Shown piece after piece: positions 32,701-45,483 of a stretch of DNA of 64,000 bases. The stretch lies in the NCBI GenBank assembly GCA_040954595.2, contig CM082579.2, forward strand, positions 15,562,001 through 15,626,000, read 5' to 3'. Numbering within the stretch: position 1 is the stretch's first letter; each line of letters begins with the position of its first letter. The notes under the pieces were generated by a model. That model did no database searches. It was given only the letters and a program-made list of their open reading frames with translations, and was not told the origin of the DNA. The position numbers and the translations under genes are program-made. Source of the stretch: Balanoglossus misakiensis (lineage: Eukaryota > Hemichordata).

Positions 32701-35700
32701 TTGATCTCTGTACGCTTGTTTCTGCTCTAGAGTGCCGGGGCTTTATCCAAGCCATGCCGTAGAAAATCTGACTTGATCACCGTTGCTAACGTACGCTAGT
32801 GTCTGTCATATTGTGACGGAGATTTAGCCGAGCCAGGCCGTAGAAAAATCGACTTGTTCAACGTTACCAGTGTGCAACTGTTTCTGCTCTAGAGTGTCAG
32901 GGTTTCAGCCGACTTATGCTGTAGGAAATCTGAGTTGATGAACGGGAATTCATTGTTAGAAAACCCGTGTGGAAAGTATCTCTACCCGTTTCAAACTAAG
33001 AAAAGAATTTATTCTTATTTATTTTGTAAAAAAGACAATATTTCGAAAAAAAGTCGAAAATGGTAATTTTGTCTTGGGTGATTCAAATTATACCGCCTTT
33101 TCTGGAATTTGCAGCACTTTTTACAAGAGAACGACACTTCATGATCCATAATATTTCCGAAAATGATGAAAGGAGTTAATTTTTCATGATTTTTTAAAAA
33201 TTTACCATTTTTGTCAAAATATGGCCAAAATGGCTATTTTTTCTTGAATTCCGTCAATATCTCTGCATTTTTGGAGTGGTCGAAAGTCTTAACATACAAT
33301 CAACATGTCATATATGATCGGGGCACCAAATTCGAAGAACAAAGGTTTTTTTTATTTTTTTTTCTAAAAATGACATTTTCAAGGAAAATTTGGTAAAACG
33401 CAATTTTGTCTGCAGTGAGCCAAATTAGACGGTCTTTTGTGGAATTTGTATCGATATATACATACGAAGAGCATTCTATACTCCATCAGATTTCCGAAAA
33501 TGTAGAAAACAGGTATTTTTTGTAATTTTCAAAAATTTACTATTTTGACCAAATTGTGGCTAAAATTGTTATTTTCGTGTTGAATGCCGCCAGTGTCACT
33601 GCTTTTAAAAGTCATAAAAACTTTTAACATACAAGCAATTGTTTATATATGATCAGGTCACCGAATTAATAAAATAAAGAATGTTTTGCCTAAAAATGAC
33701 CTTTTTGGTGCAAAAACGAATAAAACGCAATTTTGTATTAAATCAGCTCATTCAGAGTGCATTTTTTATAATCAGCACTATTTTAACGTATAATGGAAAT
33801 TTCATACATAATCAGATATCCAAATATGAAAAAATGATTTAGATTTTAGATGATTGTCCAAAATTAGCTGATATCTAATAAATGTAGTATTGAACCGTTC
33901 TGTTTCCCCCCCCCCTACATTACATGCGGTACGCCGATGTCAGCTTACCCGGCAGTACTGCAGGCCGTGCCCCCAACTAACGTCGGTGTTTGAAACGCCC
34001 TAGTTAAATTCGAGCTTTCTCTATAAATTGACAGGCAATAATGCAGTCCTACCCGAACAAATGTCGAGTGTTGACCCGCTGTGACTTTCCCTCTTCGGTT
34101 TGCCCGACTTAGCCAACGTCTTTGTACTAATGTGTCGGGTCTTTTTGCAGAGCCAGGCCGAAGGAAATCCAACTTGATCACCGTTGCTAACGAACGCTAG
34201 TGTCTGTCATGGTGTGCCGGGGTTTTAGTCGAGCCAGGCCGTAGGAGATCTGACTTGATCATCGTGGTCAATGTACGCGTGTTTCCGCTCTAAAGTGCCG
34301 GGGCTTCAGCTAAACCAGGCCGTAGGAAATCCGACGTAATCCCCGTTGATAACTTACGCCAGTCTGTGTCATATAGAGCCGGTGCACCAGCCGAGTCACG
34401 CCGTAGGAAATCTGACTTGATCAACGTGGTCAATGTACGCCTGTTTCTGCTCTAGAGTGCCGGGGCTTCAGCTGAGCCAGGCCGTAGGAAACCCGACGTG
34501 ATTACCGTTGTTAACTTACGCCAGTCTGTGTCCTATATATAGTGCCGGGGCATCAGCCAGGACAGGCCGAAGGAAATGTGAGTAGATCAACGTGGTCTCT
34601 GTACGCGTGTTTCTGCTCTAGAGTGCCAGGGCTTTAGCCAAGCCATGCCGTAGGAAATCTGACTTGATCAACGTTGCTAACGAACGCTAGTGTCTGTCAT
34701 AGTGTGCCGGGGTTTTAGTCGAGCCAAGCCGTAGGATATCAGACTTGATCAACTGACTTGATCTCTGTACGCTTGTTTCTGCTCTAGAGTGCCGGGGCTT
34801 TATCCAAGCCATGCCGTAGAAAATCTGACTTGATCACCGTTGCTAACGTACGCTAGTGTCTGTCATATTGTGACGGAGATTTAGCCGAGCCAGGCCGTAG
34901 AAAAATCGACTTGTTCAACGTTACCAGTGTGCAACTGTTTCTGCTCTAGAGTGTCAGGGTTTCAGCCGACTTATGCTGTAGGAAATCTGAGTTGATGAAC
35001 GGGAATTCATTGTTAGAAAACCCGTGTGGAAAGTATCTCTACCCGTTTCAAACTAAGAAAAGAATTTATTCTTATTTATTTTGTAAAAAAGACAATATTT
35101 CGAAAAAAAGTCGAAAATGGTAATTTTGTCTTGGGTGATTCAAATTATACCGCCTTTTCTGGAATTTGCAGCACTTTTTACAAGAGAACGACACTTCATG
35201 ATCCATAATATTTCCGAAAATGATGAAAGGAGTTAATTTTTCATGATTTTTTAAAAATTTACCATTTTTGTCAAAATATGGCCAAAATGGCTATTTTTTC
35301 TTGAATTCCGTCAATATCTCTGCATTTTTGGAGTGGTCGAAAGTCTTAACATACAATCAACATGTCATATATGATCAGGGCACCAAATTCGAAGAACAAA
35401 GGTTTATTTTATTTTTTTTTCTAAAAATGACATTTTCAAGGAAAATTTGGTAAAACGCAATTTTGTCTGCAGTGAGCCAAATTAGACGGTCTTTTGTGGA
35501 ATTTGTATCGATATATACATACGAAGAGCATTCTATACTCCATCAGATTTCCGAAAATGTAGAAAACAGGTATTTTTTGTAATTTTCAAAAATTTACTAT
35601 TTTGACCAAATTGTGGCTAAAATTGTTATTTTCGTGTTGAATGCCGCCAGTGTCACTGCTTTTAAAAGTCATAAAAACTTTTAACATACAAGCAATTGTT

Positions 35701-38700
35701 TATATATGATCAGGTCACCGAATTAATAAAATAAAGAATGTTTTGCCTAAAAATGACCTTTTTGGTGCAAAAACGAATAAAACGCAATTTTGTATTAAAT
35801 CAGCTCATTCAGAGTGCATTTTTTATAATCAGCACTATTTTAACGTATAATGGAAATTTCATACATAATCAGATATCCAAATATGAAAAAATGATTTAGA
35901 TTTTAGATGATTGTCCAAAATTAGCTGATATCTAATAAATGTAGTATTGAACCGTTCTGTTTCCCCCCCCCCCCTACATTACATGCGGTACGCCGATGTC
36001 AGCTTACCCGGCAGTACTGCAGGCCGTGCCCCCAACTAACGTCGGTGTTTGAAACGCCCTAGTTAAATTCGAGCTTTCTCTATAAATTGACAGGCAATAA
36101 TGCAGTCCTACCCGAACAAATGTCGAGTGTTGACCCGCTGTGACTTTCCCTCTTCGGTTTGCCCGACTTAGCCAACGTCTTTGTACTAATGTGTCGGGTC
36201 TTTTTGCAGAGCCAGGCCGAAGGAAATCCAACTTGATCACCGTTGCTAACGAACGCTAGTGTCTGTCATGGTGTGCCGGGGTTTTAGTCGAGCCAGGCCG
36301 TAGGAGATCTGACTTGATCATCGTGGTCAATGTACGCGTGTTTCCGCTCTAAAGTGCCGGGGCTTCAGCTAAACCAGGCCGTAGGAAATCCGACGTAATC
36401 CCCGTTGATAACTTACGCCAGTCTGTGTCATATAGAGCCGGTGCACCAGCCGAGTCACGCCGTAGGAAATCTGACTTGATCAACGTGGTCAATGTACGCC
36501 TGTTTCTGCTCTAGAGTGCCGGGGCTTCAGCTGAGCCAGGCCGTAGGAAACCCGACGTGATTACCGTTGTTAACTTACGCCAGTCTGTGTCCTATATATA
36601 GTGCCGGGGCATCAGCCAGGACAGGCCGAAGGAAATGTGAGTAGATCAACGTGGTCTCTGTACGCGTGTTTCTGCTCTAGATTGCCAGGGCTTTAGCCAA
36701 GCCATGCCGTAGGAAATCTGACTTGATCAACGTTGCTAACGAACGCTAGTGTCTGTCATAGTGTGCCGGGGTTTTAGTCGAGCCAAGCCGTAGGATATCA
36801 GACTTGATCAACGTGGTCTCTGTACGCTTGTTTCTGCTCTAGAGTGCCGGGGCTTTATCCAAGCCATGCCGTAGAAAATCTGACTTGATCACCGTTGCTA
36901 ACGTACGCTAGTGTCTGTCATATTGTGACGGAGATTTAGCCGAGCCAGGCCGTAGAAAAATCGACTTGTTCAACGTTACCAGTGTGCAACTGTTTCTGCT
37001 CTAGAGTGTCAGGGTTTCAGCCGACTTATGCTGTAGGAAATCTGAGTTGATGAACGGGAATTCATTGTTAGAAAACCCGTGTGGAAAGTATCTCTACCCG
37101 TTTCAAACTAAGAAAAGAATTTATTCTTATTTATTTTGTAAAAAAGACAATATTTCGAAAAAAAGTCGAAAATGGTAATTTTGTCTTGGGTGATTCAAAT
37201 TATACCGCCTTTTCTGGAATTTGCAGCACTTTTTACAAGAGAACGACACTTCATGATCCATAATATTTCCGAAAATGATGAAAGGAGTTAATTTTTTATG
37301 ATTTTTTAAAAATTTACCATTTTTGTCAAAATATGGCCAAAATGGCTATTTTTTCTTGAATTCCGTCAATATCTCTGCATTTTTGGAGTGGTCGAAAGTC
37401 TTAACATACAATCAACATGTCATATATGATCAGGGCACCAAATTCGAAGAACAAAGGTTTTTTTTATTTTTTTTTCTAAAAATGACATTTTCAAGGAAAA
37501 TTTGGTAAAACGCAATTTTGTCTGCAGTGAGCCAAATTAGACGGTCTTTTGTGGAATTTGTATCGATATATACATACGAAGAGCATTCTATACTCCATCA
37601 GATTTCCGAAAATGTAGAAAACAGGTATTTTTTGTAATTTTCAAAAATTTACTATTTTGACCAAATTGTGGCTAAAATTGTTATTTTCGTGTTGAATGCC
37701 GCCAGTGTCACTGCTTTTAAAAGTCATAAAAACTTTTAACATACAAGGAATTGTTTATATATGATCAGGTCACCGAATTAATAAAATAAAGAATGTTTTG
37801 CCTAAAAATGACCTTTTTGGTGCAAAAACGAATAAAACGCAATTTTGTATTAAATCAGCTCATTCAGAGTGCATTTTTTATAATCAGCACTATTTTAACG
37901 TATAATGGAAATTTCATACATAATCAGATATCCAAATATGAAAAAATGATTTAGATTTTAGATGATTGTCCAAAATTAGCTGATATCTAATAAATGTAGT
38001 ATTGAACCGTTCTGTTTCCCCCCCCCTACATTACATGCGGTACGCCGATGTCAGCTTACCCGGCAGTACTGCAGGCCGTGCCCCCAACTAACGTCGGTGT
38101 TTGAAACGCCCTAGTTAAATTCGAGCTTTCTCTATAAATTGACAGGCAATAATGCAGTCCTACCCGAACAAATGTCGAGTGTTGACCCGCTGTGACTTTC
38201 CCTCTTCGGTTTGCCCGACTTAGCCAACGTCTTTGTACTAATGTGTCGGGTCTTTTTGCAGAGCCAGGCCGAAGGAAATCCAACTTGATCACCGTTGCTA
38301 ACGAACGCTAGTGTCTGTCATGGTGTGCCGGGGTTTTAGTCGAGCCAGGCCGTAGGAGATCTGACTTGATCATCGTGGTCAATGTACGCGTGTTTCCGCT
38401 CTAAAGTGCCGGGGCTTCAGCTAAACCAGGCCGTAGGAAATCCGACGTAATCCCCGTTGATAACTTACGCCAGTCTGTGTCATATAGAGCCGGTGCACCA
38501 GCCGAGTCACGCCGTAGGAAATCTGACTTGATCAACGTGGTCAATGTACGCCTGTTTCTGCTCTAGAGTGCCGGGGCTTCAGCTGAGCCAGGCCGTAGGA
38601 AACCCGACGTGATTACCGTTGTTAACTTACGCCAGTCTGTGTCCTATATATAGTGCCGGGGCATCAGCCAGGACAGGCCGAAGGAAATGTGAGTAGATCA

Positions 38701-40070
38701 ACGTGGTCTCTGTACGCGTGTTTCTGCTCTAGAGTGCCAGGGCTTTAGCCAAGCCATGCCGTAGGAAATCTGACTTGATCAACGTTGCTAACGAACGCTA
38801 GTGTCTGTCATAGTGTGCCGGGGTTTTAGTCGAGCCAAGCCGTAGGATATCAGACTTGATCAACGTGGTCTCTGTACGCTTGTTTCTGCTCTAGAGTGCC
38901 GGGGCTTTATCCAAGCCATGCCGTAGAAAATCTGACTTGATCACCGTTGCTAACGTACGCTAGTGTCTGTCATATTGTGACGGAGATTTAGCCGAGCCAG
39001 GCCGTAGAAAAATCGACTTGTTCAACGTTACCAGTGTGCAACTGTTTCTGCTCTAGAGTGTCAGGGTTTCAGCCGACTTATGCTGTAGGAAATCTGAGTT
39101 GATGAACGGGAATTCATTGTTAGAAAACCCGTGTGGAAAGTATCTCTACCCGTTTCAAACTAAGAAAAGAATTTATTCTTATTTATTTTGTAAAAAAGAC
39201 AATATTTCGAAAAAAAGTCGAAAATGGTAATTTTGTCTTGGGTGATTCAAATTATACCGCCTTTTCTGGAATTTGCAGCACTTTTTACAAGAGAACGACA
39301 CTTCATGATCCATAATATTTCCGAAAATGATGAAAGGAGTTAATTTTTTATGATTTTTTAAAAATTTACCATTTTTGTCAAAATATGGCCAAAATGGCTA
39401 TTTTTTCTTGAATTCCGTCAATATCTCTGCATTTTTGGAGTGGTCGAAAGTCTTAACATACAATCAACATGTCATATATGATCAGGGCACCAAATTCGAA
39501 GAACAAAGGTTTTTTTTATTTTTTTTTCTAAAAATGACATTTTCAAGGAAAATTTGGTAAAACGCAATTTTGTCTGCAGTGAGCCAAATTAGACGGTCTT
39601 TTGTGGAATTTGTATCGATATATACATACGAAGAGCATTCTATACTCCATCAGATTTCCGAAAATGTAGAAAACAGGTATTTTTTGTAATTTTCAAAAAT
39701 TTACTATTTTGACCAAATTGTGGCTAAAATTGTTATTTTCGTGTTGAATGCCGCCAGTGTCACTGCTTTTAAAAGTCATAAAAACTTTTAACATACAAGC
39801 AATTGTTTATATATGATCAGGTCACCGAATTAATAAAATAAAGAATGTTTTGCCTAAAAATGACCTTTTTGGTGCAAAAACGAATAAAACGCAATTTTGT
39901 ATTAAATCAGCTCATTCAGAGTGCATTTTTTATAATCAGCACTATTTTAACGTATAATGGAAATTTCATACATAATCAGATATCCAAATATGAAAAAATG
40001 ATTTAGATATTAGATGATTGTCCAAAATTAGCTGATATCTAATAAATGTAGTATTGAACCGTTCTGTTCC
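29790..40070. repeat. Homogenised block of five near-identical satellite units
   Basis: Five successive units share private variants such as CATTACATGC after the poly-C, TACTAATGTG, and GCCAGGACAGG. Neighbouring units also share step-like markers: an extra ACTGACTTG in the first three (near 30640, 32697, 34754) but not in the last two, and GATCGGGGC only near 31258 and 33316. This is the pattern of recent local duplication. Confidence 0.9.
30018..30917. repeat. Reference ladder of ~81-bp subrepeats
   Basis: The subrepeat start (GTGCCGGGG or a variant) occurs at 30018, 30100, 30181, 30262, 30343, 30428, 30509, 30590, 30675, 30757 and 30836: steps of 79-85 and mostly exactly 81 bp. The second half of each alternates strictly between a type with CGTTGCTAACGAACGC and a type with CGTGGTCAATGTACGC, giving a ~162-bp dimer. 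A TATATATAG motif recurs in one fixed position (about 30420) per unit. Confidence 0.92.
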
Positions 40071-41358
40071 CCCACCCCCCCCCCCTACATTATATGCGGT
40101 ACGCCGATGTCAGCTTACCCGGCAGTACTGCAGGCCGTGCCCCCAACTAACGTCGGTGTTTGAAACGCCCTGGTTAAATTCGGGCTTTCTCTATAAATTG
40201 ACAGGCAATAATGCAGTCCTACCCGAACAAATGTCGAGTGTTGACCCGCTGTGACTATCCCTCTTCGGTTTGCCCGACTTAGCCAACGTCTTTGTACTAG
40301 AGTGTCGGGTCTTTTGCAGAGCCAGGCCGATGGAAATCCGAGTAGATCAACGTGGTCTCTGTACGCGTGTTTCTGCTCTAGAGTGCCAAGGCTTTAGCCA
40401 AGCCATGCCGTAGGAAATCTGACTTGATCAACGTTGCTAACGAACGCTAGTGTCTGTCATAGTGTGCCGGGGTTTTAGTCGAGCCAAGCCGTAGGATATC
40501 AGACTTGATCAACGTGGTCTCTGTACGCTTGTTTCTGCTCTAGAGTGCCGGGGCTTTATCCAAGCCATGCCGTAGAAAATCTGACTTGATCACCGTTGCT
40601 AACGTACGCTAGTGTCTGTCATATTGTGACGGAGATTAAGCCGAGCCAGGCCGTAGAAAAATCGACTTGTTCAACGTTACCAGTGTGCAACTGTTTCTGC
40701 TCTAGAGTGTCAGGGTTTCAGCCGACTTATGCTGTAGGAAATCTGAGTTGATGAACGGGAATTCATTGTTAGAAAACCCGTGTGGAAAGTATCTCTACCC
40801 GTTTGAAACTAAGAAAAGAATTTATTCTTATTTATTTTGTAAAAAAGACAATTTTTCGAAAAAAAGTCGAAAATGGTAATTTTGTCTTGGGTGATTCAAA
40901 TTATACCGCCTTTTCTGGAATTTGCAGCACTTTTTACAAGAGAACGACACTTCATGATCCATAATATTTCCGAAAATGAAGAAAGGAGTTAATTTTTTAT
41001 TATTTTTTAAAAATTTACCATTTTTGTCAAAATATGGCCAAAATGGCTATTTTTTCTTGAATTCCGTCAATATCTCTGCATTTTTGGAGTGGTCGAAAGT
41101 TTTAACATACAATCAACATGTCATATATGATCAGGGCACCAAATTCGAAGAACAAAGGTTTTTTTCTTGTTTTTTTCTAAAAATGACATTTTCAAGGAAC
41201 ATTTGGTAAAACGCAATTTTGTCTGCAGTGAGCCATATTAGTCTTTTGTGGAATTTGTATCGATATATACATACGAAGAGCATTTTATACACCATCATAT
41301 TTTCGAAAATGTAGAAAACGGGTATTTTTTGTAATTTTCAAAAATTTACCATTTTGAC

Positions 41359-41363
41359 CAAAT
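41359..41363. repeat. Target-site duplication (CAAAT), left
   Basis: CAAAT precedes the left LTR and is repeated at 47843-47847 after the right LTR. Removing the element restores the satellite exactly. Confidence 0.92.
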
Positions 41364-41699
41364 TGTGGGGAAGTATCGTGGCAGTGATCAATACTCCCGG
41401 GAGGGGGTTCGAGTATACTGACGTCGGAAAAGAAGCGAACGATTCAGTGCTAGGTAAAACACTGGTTTATTACCATCTGAATCGAACAACAAAGTAACAC
41501 CACAGAGCTCCTTACAAAATGCTGCCCGAAAGCGCCAAAACTGGGTTATATATAAGTCCCACGAACTCCGGAGCAAACACTCAAAAATTACAATAAATCT
41601 GCTACAAGTATAAAGTTTGGCGGGAAACAAAGTCAACTCTGATAGGGTAAAAGTTTCCGTCACGTGATCCTTCTGGAGTAAATCTCTCACTTCTCCATA
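41364..41699 (-). repeat. LTR (3') of BEL/Pao copy 2
   Basis: 336 bp, TGTGGGG to CTCCATA on the plus strand. It differs from the right LTR at about six positions by eye. Confidence 0.95.
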
Positions 41700-41711
41700 T
41701 TCTCCCCCGCG
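41700..41711 (-). promoter_or_regulatory. Polypurine tract of BEL/Pao copy 2
   Basis: Read on the minus strand, GCGGGGGAGAA lies directly against the 3' LTR. This is the expected place for priming of plus-strand DNA synthesis. Confidence 0.8.
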
Positions 41712-41870
41712 CAAAGGAAAGTCTCGAAAATCGTCAGAAAAAAAACATCAAATAACATGAAATATGATTAAAGTCACCTAAAGTGTTCAAGGATAATAAA
41801 CTAATGTTCATTGTGTCAGTAAACATGATAACAGTCACAATGCGATCGAAATTGTTTTCCAATTTCAAAG

Positions 41871-44024
41871 TCAAACAGAGAGATCCGCTATTCGTACTCG
41901 AGCGGCAACTGCAGTGTCTCTGAGAGGTCGTCTCGGGGGTACAACATCCGCCTTCACCGAGGAATCTTCAGAGGCTCCAGCTGTGTCGACTGTTTCAGTA
42001 TTCGTGTTGGAATCTGCTCCAATACCTGTATTATCTCCAGACACAGTTGACAGCTCCTTGGAGACAACTTCCAATGGGTACAATTTATGGTTAGGTCGGT
42101 TTGTAGGACCACCTGCGGTGTTCAACTCCGCAGATCGTACCAGTTTATCATTACCGAAGATCAACCTTGTTACAGTTCCTAAATGCCATTTCGGACGTTT
42201 GTCAGTGTCACTGTGTATTATCACGACATCTCCGACCTTGATGACATTATCACGAGTTCCTTTGGTGGGATGTCGTTCACGTAGGGAAGTCAGATACTCG
42301 GACGACCATCTTCGCCAAAATTGATCGTGTAATCTTGATAGATGTTCATATCTTTTGTTGATTTCACGATTATCACAGTAAGATGGGTCAATCACCTCTT
42401 CGTCGGTGATCTCGATGTACGGCAATGAGGTCAGTGTCCTGCCATGTAGCAAGTGATTTGGGGTCAATCCAATGTTGTCGTTTATACTGGATGACACGTA
42501 CGTTAACGGCCTGTCGTTTAAAACGGCTTCAATTTCAGTCACAACTGTTGCGAGTTCATCAAAGGTTAGGTAAGCTCGACCGAGAGTTTTCCTAATAGCG
42601 TTCTTTGTCAAAGCAATCAGCCTCTCCCAGAAGCCACCAAACCAGGGCGCGCGCTTCGGTATAAACGTCCATTGTACACGATGTGCGGCGAGAAAGTCAT
42701 TTACTTCTGGCGTATCAAACAGTGTTTTGATTTCATTGGCAGCCGATAAATAAGTCGATGCGTTGTCTGACAGCATCCTACTCGGCAAAGAACGTCTCGC
42801 GGCGAATCTTCTGAACGCGTGCATGAACGTCTGGGTTGACATATCAGGAACCAGTTCTAGGTGAATGGCACGCGTCACCGCACAGGTGAATAAACAGATA
42901 TAGGCTTTGGCACGTGTCCCATCTTTGGCCTTGGTATAAAGATTACCCGTGAAATCCACGCCTGTTACAGTAAATGCTGGGACAATGTTCACTCGATAAC
43001 TTGGTAGCGGCGCTTGCACTGGATTCGCGTAAGGTTTCCCGGTAACTTTGTTGCAAATGACACAACCACGTAAGACACCGCGTACAATAATCCGAATTTT
43101 GGGGATCCAATATCTTTGCCTTATCTTTGTCACTGTAGATTGGACTCCCTGGTGAAGCGTCAGTTCGTGTGATTTCCGTATTATCAAATTTGTCAATTTA
43201 TGATGCGAGGGTATCAAGGCGGGAAATCTTGTGACGAAATCGATCGGCGCGTTATGGATTCTACTCCCACAGCGAAGTACGTCTTCTTCTTCAACAAATA
43301 AGTTCAGTTGTCGAACAATGGGCGCACATGTACTCAAGTTCAATTTCACAGACTGGATTTCGGCGTCATAGAACTGCCGTTGAATATGTTTAACCCACAT
43401 ATTTTCCGCTCGGTGCAGCTCATCAGAGGTAATTCTCCCGTGTTTCACCTCGGTAGATTTTTTCATCCGTGCGATGAATCTGAGGACATAACTTGTCACT
43501 CGTAATAGCCTATCCAAGTTGTTGAATCTGGAAATGTCAACAACGTGTTGAATTCCGTAGTCATTGGGACTGGTAATTTCCAGATTTTCGCGATCTGTAC
43601 ATCGTCTGGCTTTGGGGGGAGCGAGTATTTCTGCGTTCTCGGTAGACTGATCGTTGATTCCGTTGCCGAAACGCGGCGGCAATCTGTCCGTCTCATCTGG
43701 TTCGATTGCGGTATGCATCACATTAACATCAAACGCTGGGCAACTAGGCCAATCGCTTGTCTTTAGCCATGTTGGTCCATTACGCCATAGTTCAGAGCGT
43801 TCCATCATTTCGTAGGTTACCCCTCTGGTTAAAAGATCAGCTGGGTTGTGTTCTGATGGGCAGTATTTCTTTGTGGACTGAAATTCGCGAATTTCATCTA
43901 CTCGATTCTTCACAAACACCGGAAGTCTCTTCTCACTGTTCAGCCAGTGAAGGACAATTTGGCTGTCACTCCATAAATAACAACGAACTATGTCATATTT
44001 GGAGGACAGGGCTTCTTTAGCGTA
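41871..44024 (-). CDS. pol: BEL/Pao integrase with end of RNase H
   Basis: The frame is open from after the TAG at 44025 to 41871. Before the GTG at 43919 it carries the end of RNase H (LWSDSQIVLHWL). From there (682 codons): NPADLLTRGV at the RNase H/integrase boundary, an HHCC zinc site (H251, H256, C286, C289), and the DDE core with D322 (GVDFTG), D385 (LSDNAS) and E432 (GFWERL). A C-terminal DUF5641-type domain follows (VGDVVIIH, WHLGTVT). The catalytic triad is complete and this is the only intact part of the polyprotein, though it lacks its own start. It would insert the element DNA. Confidence 0.88.
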   Translation of the reverse strand, partial: YAKEALSSKYDIVRCYLWSDSQIVLHWLNSEKRLPVFVKNRVDEIREFQSTKKYCPSEHNPADLLTRGVTYEMMERSELWRNGPTWLKTSDWPSCPAFDVNVMHTAIEPDETDRLPPRFGNGINDQSTENAEILAPPKARRCTDRENLEITSPNDYGIQHVVDISRFNNLDRLLRVTSYVLRFIARMKKSTEVKHGRITSDELHRAENMWVKHIQRQFYDAEIQSVKLNLSTCAPIVRQLNLFVEEEDVLRCGSRIHNAPIDFVTRFPALIPSHHKLTNLIIRKSHELTLHQGVQSTVTKIRQRYWIPKIRIIVRGVLRGCVICNKVTGKPYANPVQAPLPSYRVNIVPAFTVTGVDFTGNLYTKAKDGTRAKAYICLFTCAVTRAIHLELVPDMSTQTFMHAFRRFAARRSLPSRMLSDNASTYLSAANEIKTLFDTPEVNDFLAAHRVQWTFIPKRAPWFGGFWERLIALTKNAIRKTLGRAYLTFDELATVVTEIEAVLNDRPLTYVSSSINDNIGLTPNHLLHGRTLTSLPYIEITDEEVIDPSYCDNREINKRYEHLSRLHDQFWRRWSSEYLTSLRERHPTKGTRDNVIKVGDVVIIHSDTDKRPKWHLGTVTRLIFGNDKLVRSAELNTAGGPTNRPNHKLYPLEVVSKELSTVSGDNTGIGADSNTNTETVDTAGASEDSSVKADVVPPRRPLRDTAVAARVRIADLSV

Positions 44025-44106
44025 CTAGTACTTGCTGAGACGTGTGGCTATTAACGCAGCCATCAATTCCAGTCGCGGGAGTGTAGTTTCAGCCACTGGT
44101 GCGGTT

Positions 44107-45483
44107 CTAGTCTTCGCCATCACAAACGACGTTTGCTGTCCTCTTCAAATACACTACTGCCCCATACGCTCTCTGGCTTGCGTCTGCAAAGGCGTGTAGC
44201 TCGCATTCATTGTCGCCTTCAAGTTCATCAAAATATTGTCGTTCGATCTTCGTGTTTCGCGAGTCTTTGAGATCTTCTGCGATGTGCATCCATTGAGTGT
44301 AGAGATCTGCGTTGATAGGTTCATCCCAGTCTAATTCCAGTTTCCATAGTAACTGAATGAACAATTTGGCTTTGATCATTACAGGGGCGAGAAATCCAAA
44401 CGGATCAAATAGCATCGCCACATAGCTGACAATGTCACGTTTGGTCACGAGTTCGGCACGCGACGACATATTAACCACTTTGGAGTAAGTCAATTCGTCA
44501 GATTTTGTTGACCACTGCATTCCCAAAACGGATACATCTTCGGTGGGTTCGTTCAGATTGTCACATGTAGCGAGTTCGTTTATTTGTTGACAGTTGGAAG
44601 ACCATGCTCTGAGTTTGAATCCGCCTGATGTCATCAACTCATTGGCTTCATGGTAGTATTTCATGGCATTTTCTGCAGTATCAACTCCATCGATCACATT
44701 ATCCACATAAATATTATTTCCCCATCTGTCAGCGGTGGGAAGTTGACTATTGTTCTCTAAATGCGTCTTGATAACCGCATTGAGGATGAATGGGGAACAG
44801 ACTGCTCCAAACAAGACAGACTTAAACTGCAAAGTTATGAAGTCACTTTCTGGGTCGTTAATGTCCGACAGCCACAGAAATTTCGTGAATTTCCTCTCAT
44901 CTTCTTCCAACCGAATGTTCAGGAATGCTTTCTCAATGTCAGCTGTGAAAGCAATGTTATTGGCGCGGAATCACAGCAGAATCGCTGGCAGGTCATTTAT
45001 TAATGACGGTCCAGTTTGCAAGCAATCATTCAAACTTGGATAATTAGAATCCTTCTTACAAGAGCAATCATAAACGATGCGAATGGGTGTTGTGGTCGAA
45101 TTCTTAACCACCGGACGATGTAGCAAATAGTGTCCGATATTCACGTCATCTTCGTCAACCTCTCCGATGAAGTCGCGACGTCTCTGTTCATTGATTATGT
45201 CGTCATATTTCTTGATGAGTTCAGAGGGTAACCTGCGTATCATATTACGCGTGCGTTTCATGGCGACATCGTAGTTGGTGGGTAGTGGAGGGTGATCTTC
45301 CTTCCACGGTAGTTTAGCTACATATTTTCCTCGGTCAACTCTCAAGTGCGTGTCTCTGTAAGACTCGTACGTCAACTGTTCATCAACTGTTGGATTGTCC
45401 TGAATACCGATCAATTCAAAGTCCCACATATTTTGGACCTGTGGTTCTCGGCCGATCGCAGTACTATACATCGGTGTATACAT
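44107..45483 (-). pseudogene. pol: BEL/Pao reverse transcriptase and RNase H, broken
   Basis: One frame carries the RT N-terminal region (44974-45483; HYLLHRPVVKNS, IRIVYDCS) and, after a TGA at 44971-44973, the rest of RT and the A17/RNase H connection (44107-44970). The TGA replaces a probable CGA Arg codon, a CpG-type change. The active-site motif reads NIYVDNV, that is YVDN instead of YVDD; I believe some BEL lineages have this, so it need not be damage. The frame ends after AFADASQRAYGAVVY, and RNase H continues in a different frame through a one-base shift within ~44110-44140. Confidence 0.87.

Larger units (their letters stand above)
23176..41358. repeat. Macrosatellite segment 5, about nine consecutive units
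   Basis: Poly-C tracts mark the units at about 23808, 25862, 27905, 29790, 31848, 33905, 35965, 38020 and 40070. Most spacings are 2043-2060 bp; one is 1885. The unit after 40070 is short: the landmark at 39133 recurs at 40782, a step of 1649. Each unit is the three-module AT-rich half, poly-C, then ~81-bp subrepeats. Repeated frames of 60-78 codons are identical only because the DNA is, and none has family similarity I recognise. No host gene is embedded. Confidence 0.95.
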
